Notes under the pieces: model-generated | The model's database searches: none | What the model saw: the letters and a program-made list of their open reading frames with translations, nothing else | What the model was told of the DNA's origin: nothing | Shown here: one piece after another, positions 31,960 to 36,807 of the stretch | Position numbering within the stretch: position 1 is the stretch's first letter | Layout of the letters: each line of letters opens with the position of its first letter | DNA from: a virus | Virus record (IMG/VR): IMGVR_UViG_3300026544_000010 | Location: 1-36,807 of that record | Direction: 5' to 3' (one strand) | DNA length: 36,807 nucleotides | Position numbers and translations under genes: made by a program

Positions 31960-34062
31960 TTAAATATTTGCTTGTGGGATTTTTCTAGTAACTGTTTCGA
32001 AACCTGTTACTTCAAAGTCTCCAAGAATTGGAAGAAGGTTAATGAATTCAAAACACGGTTGGTTATAAAGTGCATTAACATCAGCTCCATCAATTGTTCT
32101 ACGGATTTCAATCGTAGGTGTTGGGATAAATGCTCTAAGACCGAAGTTAAGAATATTTACACCAGCTTGACCAGTTGTAGGAAGAACCATCATTCTACCA
32201 GCAAATGCTTTAGAACCTGTAGAAACGATTTTAACGTTTACATTTTCTCCAAGATTTACACCTTCAGATCCACCTGTAAGGATAGATTTAATTTTTCTGT
32301 CAGTAGCGATAACGATTGTTGGTTTTTGTCCTGGTGCTACTTGAGTATTCTCAAATGCATCTAGGTAACCAGTTGCGTCCATCATTTCATTTACTGTATT
32401 AGAAATAGTGTTAACCAATGCAGCTTTAACGTTTTCTTTAAGGTCTTTTGAATTCAAAGAGTCTACGTGTAGTGCTAGATCAATAACTTTATCAGAGTAG
32501 TATGGATTAACTAAATCTTTAGCAGCTCCAGCCATTTCAGATAGAGTAAGGTCAGCACCATTAGCTACAGCGTTTCTTAGGAAACCAGCATATTTCAATA
32601 GTTTGTTAATACCAATTACAGAAGACATAGCTCTTGATTGGTTACCAAACGATTTAATTTTGTTAGCATCGTTATCAGTATCAGCTGTGTGAACTTTAGG
32701 CTTAAGAACAGAAATTGGAGTTCTATAACCAACAGAATATACAGTTGTAAGAGTTTCTGTAGAAAGAATATAACCAATTGATCTCAAGTTACTGTTAGTC
32801 ATATATGCTTCTACAGTATATCCTTCGATTACCATTGCATCAATAACATCTTTAACAGCTTGGTATGTAGCAGAAGTTTCAGCAACAAGTCCACCAGTAG
32901 CATCTTTAATACTAACCAATTCTAGTTTAGCAGGAGATACAGAAATATCACCAATTTGTGTATTACCATTACCATAGATTACAGCTCTGATTTGAATCTT
33001 GTGATCAGGGATGTTAAGATCTGTAAGAACTTGTGAATCTGAACCATCAAGTTGTTTAGTGTTAGTAGTATCAATAGTGATAGCATCAGAGATAAAGTTA
33101 AGAACTACATCTTTGCTATGACCAGCAGCACTAGGAACCCATTTAGCAGCACCAAAACCAGATACATTAAATTTATGTACAGAAGTGTTGTTACCATCAT
33201 CAAGTTTGTAGAATAGTTCTTCAAGAACAACTGTATCATCAAGAGCATCTGTGTTATTTCTAACACCTTCAGTAAGTTGAGCAGCAGTTTGAGAAATACC
33301 AATGATTGGTGCATCTACGTTTACTTTAATTGGAGCAGTTGTAATAACTTCACCAGTTACATCAGTTGGGTAGCTATAAGCATTAATTAGTACAGCACCA
33401 TTTGTTGTGTTAGAAACAGGAACTAGTCTTGTTTTCTCACCAGCAAGTACAGAATCAGCATCAATAAGAGCTTTGATAAGTGGAATACTATTTCTTTTTA
33501 GTCTATCTGGCTTAGGGTTAGATCTAAGGAATTGTCCTTCGATTCTTTCAGACGTTACTGTTACTGTACAACCACTTGTACCAGGAGATAGTACTACTGT
33601 TGGATAGATAGCTTCCATAAATTGATCTTGTTTAGCCATAACCAAGTTTACACCAAATGAATATGGTTTATTACTAGCTACCATTTGACCGTCAAATGCT
33701 TCAGTAGCAACTACTTGCTCACCATATACATCAGACTCACCAAACAAACCAGCTTCAACAGCTACAGATGGACCATCAACAGTTACTGATCTAGCTTGAC
33801 CAATTACACCGATAGGATCTTGATCTAGCATAAGACCATATTTAGCAGCTTCGATTTGACAATCTTCAAGACCCGCCACATCATTTAGTGCTTCTTCAGC
33901 AATTCCTGTTACTAGACCTGCAGACTCTTTTGTAAAGTCAGCTCCATAGTTAGCATCTTCAACACCAATAGCCATTTTAGCTACAGCCTCTGGTCCAGCA
34001 ATCTCTGCTGCCGCAAGTCCTTTTTCTACGTCACTCATCATTTCAGAATATGTTTTCTTCAT
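31960..34062 (-). CDS. Major capsid protein (phiKZ gp120-like)
   Basis: This gene encodes 700 residues starting MKKTYSEMMSDVEKGLAAAE, with AAAAGGA upstream. Length matches phiKZ-like major capsid proteins (about 700-750). The first 60-65 residues are acidic and helical, as expected of a propeptide or scaffold-like arm; the G-x-E at AGLEDCQIEA would suit the head protease. Residues beyond are beta-rich with Asp/Asn/Gly turns (VVLSPGTSGCTVTVTSERIE). The C-terminal region (IVIATDRKIKSILTGGSEG, then STGSKAFAGRMMVLPTTGQ) fits the P- and A-domain strands of an HK97 fold. Ile is coded mostly by ATT/ATC and Leu by CTT, unlike the ATA/TTA/CTA use of the neighbours, as expected for a very highly made protein. 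Terminator hairpins lie on both sides. The call is inferred from size, composition and setting. Confidence 0.7.
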   Translation of the reverse strand: MKKTYSEMMSDVEKGLAAAEIAGPEAVAKMAIGVEDANYGADFTKESAGLVTGIAEEALNDVAGLEDCQIEAAKYGLMLDQDPIGVIGQARSVTVDGPSVAVEAGLFGESDVYGEQVVATEAFDGQMVASNKPYSFGVNLVMAKQDQFMEAIYPTVVLSPGTSGCTVTVTSERIEGQFLRSNPKPDRLKRNSIPLIKALIDADSVLAGEKTRLVPVSNTTNGAVLINAYSYPTDVTGEVITTAPIKVNVDAPIIGISQTAAQLTEGVRNNTDALDDTVVLEELFYKLDDGNNTSVHKFNVSGFGAAKWVPSAAGHSKDVVLNFISDAITIDTTNTKQLDGSDSQVLTDLNIPDHKIQIRAVIYGNGNTQIGDISVSPAKLELVSIKDATGGLVAETSATYQAVKDVIDAMVIEGYTVEAYMTNSNLRSIGYILSTETLTTVYSVGYRTPISVLKPKVHTADTDNDANKIKSFGNQSRAMSSVIGINKLLKYAGFLRNAVANGADLTLSEMAGAAKDLVNPYYSDKVIDLALHVDSLNSKDLKENVKAALVNTISNTVNEMMDATGYLDAFENTQVAPGQKPTIVIATDRKIKSILTGGSEGVNLGENVNVKIVSTGSKAFAGRMMVLPTTGQAGVNILNFGLRAFIPTPTIEIRRTIDGADVNALYNQPCFEFINLLPILGDFEVTGFETVTRKIPQANI

Positions 34063-34133
34063 GTTTCAATCCTTTTGTTTTTAGTTTTTTTTTAATACAT
34101 ATATATTAAAACTACTTATGTAGATTTAAAAAG

Positions 34134-34151
34134 AATAGATTATCATCTATT
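34134..34151 (-). terminator. Weak terminator hairpin after the 194-residue gene
   Basis: AATAGAT and ATCTATT form a seven-base stem with loop TATC, overlapping the TGA stop at 34143-34145. Short and AT-rich, it is followed on the minus strand by CTTTTTAAATC, so it may be only partly effective and allow some read-through into the capsid gene. Confidence 0.4.
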
Positions 34152-34727
34152 ATATAAAGTTTGCAAGAAGTAGTTAAGGGTTTTAGATTTATTTCTATCA
34201 CCACCTAGTACCTTACTTTCTAAATTTAAAAAATTAGTGAATAACTCTAGTAACGCTGTAGACTTTCTTAACTTTAATAGTTTTAGGAATTTATCCGAGA
34301 CTACTGCTATTAGGAAACTATTGTGAACAGAAACGTCAATTAAATCATCACTTAAATTAGATACGATCTCTAGAGGAGTTCTTTTATCTTTCATTATTGA
34401 TTTGAAATCATAGTCGTTTGTATTAATGTTATTCATATAAATAGTTGGTTCTATTTTTCTACCAGACAACAAACCATCGATATTCTCTATACTTGCTATA
34501 GAATTGTTACATATATCATCACCATTATTCTTCAAGTTTATTAATACGTAACTTGTTAGTGCTACTACGTCTGCCATATCATTACTAGATACTTTAGCTA
34601 TTACTTCTTTTAAATCGTTATCTTTACCATCTTCTATTGCTTCTGTTAAAGCATCTAAAGAAATCTCTTGTCCATCAAACGACTGTTTGACGTAATCAGG
34701 TATTACAAGTATTCTACTTATGTCCAT
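34143..34727 (-). CDS. Protein of unknown function upstream of the capsid gene
   Basis: This gene encodes 194 residues starting MDISRILVIPDYVKQSFDGQ, with AAAGGAT upstream. The protein is largely helical (SNDMADVVALTSYVLINLKN; HNSFLIAVVSDKFLKLLKLR) with no membrane segments or signal peptide. It lies 80 bases before the capsid start on the same strand, with only a weak hairpin between, so some capsid transcripts may begin here. No family was recognised. A role in capsid assembly is possible by position alone. Confidence 0.65.
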   Translation of the reverse strand: MDISRILVIPDYVKQSFDGQEISLDALTEAIEDGKDNDLKEVIAKVSSNDMADVVALTSYVLINLKNNGDDICNNSIASIENIDGLLSGRKIEPTIYMNNINTNDYDFKSIMKDKRTPLEIVSNLSDDLIDVSVHNSFLIAVVSDKFLKLLKLRKSTALLELFTNFLNLESKVLGGDRNKSKTLNYFLQTLYNR

Positions 34728-34852
34728 GTTAATCCTTTATATATACATCAGTTACTATTTATATAGCAATAATGCTTTATTTTATTTTTATTCAGTTAAA
34801 AATATATTCATCAACTATCTTTAATGATAATTAAATAAAAAGGATTGTAAAT

Positions 34853-36364
34853 ATGAAAGCCTTAGACGCGTTATTAATAGCAATAAGATTACTATATATA
34901 GAAAAATCAATAGAAAAACATAACTCTTCTAACAGTGTAGAATTAGTAAATAACATAATAGAACTATTGAGTACTGAGAAGAGACCTTTAAGTGGTAACA
35001 GACAAGATATAATAAATAATTTAAAGGCTTATGTTAAAACGTTTGTAGATACTTATGATAAGGATGTATATGAACCTAACCTAATTAAACAATCATTACT
35101 CTTAATATTAGAGAATAAAGATTTGATTAATGAATTGATAGATGACTTAACAAGAGAGAGTAGTTTAGAAGATAAACAAAAAAGAATACTTAGATTAAGA
35201 TCTATATTAAATAATTTCTACGGTGAAGATAAATTAAAGAAACTATTAAATAGATTACAATTTGAGATTAATAACAAGAGAAACTCAATAGGTGATATAA
35301 ACAAATTTAGATTAAACGCATTAGCAGATTTAGAAACAGTTAGTTTGGGTAACGCTGAAAAAGATGTGAATGTTGTTACAGAGATAGATTTATCAGATAT
35401 TAAAGAGTCTTCTGAAATCATCCATGAGTTACAAAATGAGGCTAATAGTGGGTTACTATTAAAAACTGGATTCCAGGCGTTGAACGCTGTGCTAGATGGT
35501 GGCGTTCGTAGAGGAGAGCTAATAACAATAACTTCTCAACAACATAAATATAAATCAGGTTTAGTTAGAAGTTTATTTATGCAAACCATGATGCATAATA
35601 CACCTGAGTTAAAAGATATTAATAAGAAACCATTAATGGTATTTATAAGTTTTGAAGATAATGCTAGACTTGTATTAAAATTTATGTTTGAATACTTGAT
35701 GTCTTGTGATGGTAAGACTACTACTATTAATGATATCTCTAGTGATGTAGCAGCTAGTTATATAAGAACTAGATTAGAAGAGAAAGGATGGAATGTTAAA
35801 CTATTAGTAGTTAATCCATCTGGATGGGGTTATAAAGATATCTTTAATAAAATAGAAGAGTATGAGAGTAATGGTTATGAAGTATTTGGATTAGGTTTAG
35901 ATTATTTATCATTAGTTCCTAAAATAGGATGTGTTTCAAATGGTGCAACTGGAGCAGATACTAGAGATTTATTTAGAAGAGTAGGTAACTACGGTAGAGC
36001 TAAAGATATTTACATAATGACTCCTCATCAGAGTAGTACTGCTGTAAAGATGTTGTTAAGAAATGACGTTAGAGATGACGAAGTAGTAAAAGAAGTATAT
36101 GGTAAGGGTTACTTTGCAGATAGTGGTCAACTAGACCAAGAACAAGATGTAGGTATACTAGGACACATTTGTAAGAAAGATGATGGATATTACTTAACAT
36201 TAGCAGTAGATAAACATAGAGGATTTGTTATAGATTTTGAGAAGGCATTCTTTAACTATAAATTCCCTAAATCAGGATTACCAATTCCGGGAGATGTAGA
36301 TGGTGAAGATAAAGCAGTGAAAGATTTAAACAATACAGAAAGTGATAGTATGGACATATTCTAA
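34853..36364 (+). CDS. DnaB-like replicative helicase
   Basis: The 503-residue protein starts MKALDALLIAIRLLYIEKSI, with AAAAAGGATTG upstream. Residues 1 to about 190 are helical, suiting the N-terminal collar. The ATPase domain begins LKTGFQALNAVLDGGVRRGE, the typical DnaB lead-in. Its P-loop is ITSQQHKYKSGL with Lys234, where Tyr replaces the usual Gly before the Lys. FGLGLDYLSLVPK with Asp350 is Walker B; MTPHQSSTAVKMLLR and LAVDKHRGFVIDFEKAFF supply the sensor Gln and a conserved Arg region near the end. It would unwind the replication fork as a hexamer. The length is close to bacterial DnaB (about 470). A primase domain is not fused and no primase is seen in the window. It is a single-gene unit ending in a palindromic terminator. 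Confidence 0.85.
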   Translation: MKALDALLIAIRLLYIEKSIEKHNSSNSVELVNNIIELLSTEKRPLSGNRQDIINNLKAYVKTFVDTYDKDVYEPNLIKQSLLLILENKDLINELIDDLTRESSLEDKQKRILRLRSILNNFYGEDKLKKLLNRLQFEINNKRNSIGDINKFRLNALADLETVSLGNAEKDVNVVTEIDLSDIKESSEIIHELQNEANSGLLLKTGFQALNAVLDGGVRRGELITITSQQHKYKSGLVRSLFMQTMMHNTPELKDINKKPLMVFISFEDNARLVLKFMFEYLMSCDGKTTTINDISSDVAASYIRTRLEEKGWNVKLLVVNPSGWGYKDIFNKIEEYESNGYEVFGLGLDYLSLVPKIGCVSNGATGADTRDLFRRVGNYGRAKDIYIMTPHQSSTAVKMLLRNDVRDDEVVKEVYGKGYFADSGQLDQEQDVGILGHICKKDDGYYLTLAVDKHRGFVIDFEKAFFNYKFPKSGLPIPGDVDGEDKAVKDLNNTESDSMDIF

Positions 36365-36393
36365 TATATAGACAGCAATCGCTGTCTATATAT
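36364..36393. terminator. Bidirectional terminator hairpin
   Basis: A perfect 13-base inverted repeat, ATATATAGACAGC and GCTGTCTATATAT, has loop AATC. It starts in the helicase stop codon (36362-36364) and contains the TAG of the opposing gene (36386-36388). Confidence 0.75.
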
Positions 36394-36646
36394 GTCTTAA
36401 AATTATTCTTCCTATCTGGTAAATGAATACACCAGCAGCACTACCTAGAATAGTAGCAAATATATCAAAAGAATCTATTTTCTTATGGTGAATAGTATCA
36501 TAAATTTCTTTAAGTAAACCAGCTACAGCACCTATTAAAAATGGAATTATGCTAACTAGAAAAAAAGAACACACGAACGATATTATTAAACCTGCTACGA
36601 AATGACAACCTTTGTCTTTAAATGGTACCTTACCACAACTATACAT
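36386..36646 (-). CDS. Small membrane protein (YfiM/DUF2279-like pattern)
   Basis: This gene encodes 86 residues starting MYSCGKVPFKDKGCHFVAGL, with AAGGAT upstream. Two or three membrane segments are visible: about residues 16-45 (possibly a hairpin) and 61-80. The ordered motifs DKGCHF, LLKEIYD, and DIFATILGSAAGVFI match a small membrane-protein pattern (D-K-x-x-H, K-E-x-x-D, D-x-x-A-x-x-x-G) also found in YfiM/DUF2279-like proteins and often carried by phages, with no established role I can name. A holin or inner-membrane infection protein is possible. There is no lysin gene beside it; the only lytic domains here are in the giant tail protein. Confidence 0.6.
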   Translation of the reverse strand: MYSCGKVPFKDKGCHFVAGLIISFVCSFFLVSIIPFLIGAVAGLLKEIYDTIHHKKIDSFDIFATILGSAAGVFIYQIGRIILRHI

Positions 36647-36679
36647 ATTAATCCTTATTAAGTTTATTTACTCAAGTAA

Positions 36680-36712
36680 TAAAAAAAAAACAGGGAGTTA
36701 CCTCACCTGTTT
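36680..36712 (-). terminator. Strong rho-independent terminator overlapping a stop codon
   Basis: On the minus strand AAACAGG-T-GAG, loop GTAA, CTC-CCTGTTT is followed by a run of T at 36681-36690. The stem has ten base pairs with one bulge. The hairpin includes the last codons and TAA (36698-36700) of the partial gene entering from the right. It is the most classical terminator in the window. Confidence 0.85.
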
Positions 36713-36807
36713 AATGTCTTTATTCCAGCTAGTTACAACTACATAGCAGTTGCTTTCTCTAGCAACTACCATATCGGCACCAAAGGTTTGGCCTTTGGCG
36801 TATTTCC
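36698..36807 (-). CDS. C-terminal end of an unidentified gene (partial, runs off window end)
   Basis: A minus-strand frame open from the window edge ends at TAA 36698-36700, giving 35 residues: KYAKGQTFGADMVVARESNC, then YVVVTSWNKDIKQVR. The other two frames contain stops. The perfect terminator built into the stop supports this being a real gene end. Too little is present to name a family; the ending looks beta-rich. Confidence 0.6.
   Translation of the reverse strand, partial: KYAKGQTFGADMVVARESNCYVVVTSWNKDIKQVR

Noticed and set aside
31942-32364. A 140-residue Cys/Phe-rich plus-strand frame opposite the capsid gene
   Set aside because: It runs antisense to a strongly supported gene, has an unusual composition, and starts inside the capsid terminator hairpin.
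36386-36646. Calling the 86-residue membrane protein a holin
   Set aside because: Its ordered DK-H, KE-D and D-A-G motifs suggest a different membrane family, and no endolysin gene is adjacent; the function is left open.
1-36807. tRNA genes, CRISPR arrays, insertion sequences or introns
   Set aside because: Intergenic gaps are short and show no cloverleaf with a GTTCRA loop, no spaced direct repeats, no transposase, and no interrupted reading frames.

Overview
This window looks like part of the genome of an AT-rich jumbo tailed phage of the phiKZ-like group (giant myoviruses that carry their own multisubunit RNA polymerases). Three things support this. Two proteins resemble the N-terminal parts of the split beta' and beta subunits of a phage RNA polymerase, and a third resembles a beta C-terminal (clamp) segment. 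A 2638-residue tail protein with two cell-wall hydrolase domains lies next to the beta' gene, as phiKZ gp181 lies next to gp180. The major capsid and portal proteins are also very large, about 700 and 840 residues. No bacterial housekeeping gene, tRNA, rRNA, insertion sequence or CRISPR array was seen. The host cannot be named from the sequence. Matches to phiKZ genes are from memory of family features and gene order, not from a search.

Layout. 1-8.6 kb: the start of a beta'-like gene (minus strand, cut by the window edge) diverges from the giant tail lysin/tape-measure-like gene (plus). 8.7-12.9 kb: a minus-strand run with a small protein, the beta N-terminal subunit, a coiled-coil protein with a C-terminal membrane anchor, and two small unknowns. 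12.9-15.6 kb: a plus operon (small unknown, probable virion protein, RuvC-like resolvase) faces a baseplate spike gene. 15.6-18.1 kb: an SbcC/Rad50/T4 gp46-like ATPase. 18.3-22.9 kb: the portal (minus) diverges from a 711-residue putative virion protein (plus). 23.0-26.1 kb: the beta-clamp-like gene, an unknown, and a RecA/UvsX-like ATPase (minus). 26.2-30.0 kb: a putative inner-head protein (plus), a possible RNase H-fold protein (minus), and a probable tail or fibre protein (plus). 30.1-34.7 kb: two unknowns, one proline-rich, then the major capsid protein and another unknown (all minus). 34.9-36.8 kb: a DnaB-like helicase (plus), a small membrane protein (minus), and the tail end of a further minus-strand gene.

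The genes sit in short units of one to three on alternating strands. All seven convergent junctions carry a perfect inverted repeat that touches or lies beside the stop codons and probably terminates both units. Virion-building genes (capsid, portal, spike, tail lysin, injected polymerase) are interleaved with replication and recombination genes (DnaB, RecA-like, SbcC-like, RuvC-like). No intergenic gap exceeds about 190 bases. The most unusual items are the convergent palindromes, a structured non-coding stretch at 18.13-18.21 kb with a perfect Shine-Dalgarno but no gene, the triplicated domains in the giant tail protein, the shared Tyr-Lys-Ser P-loop variant in two ATPases, and the distinct codon use of the capsid gene.
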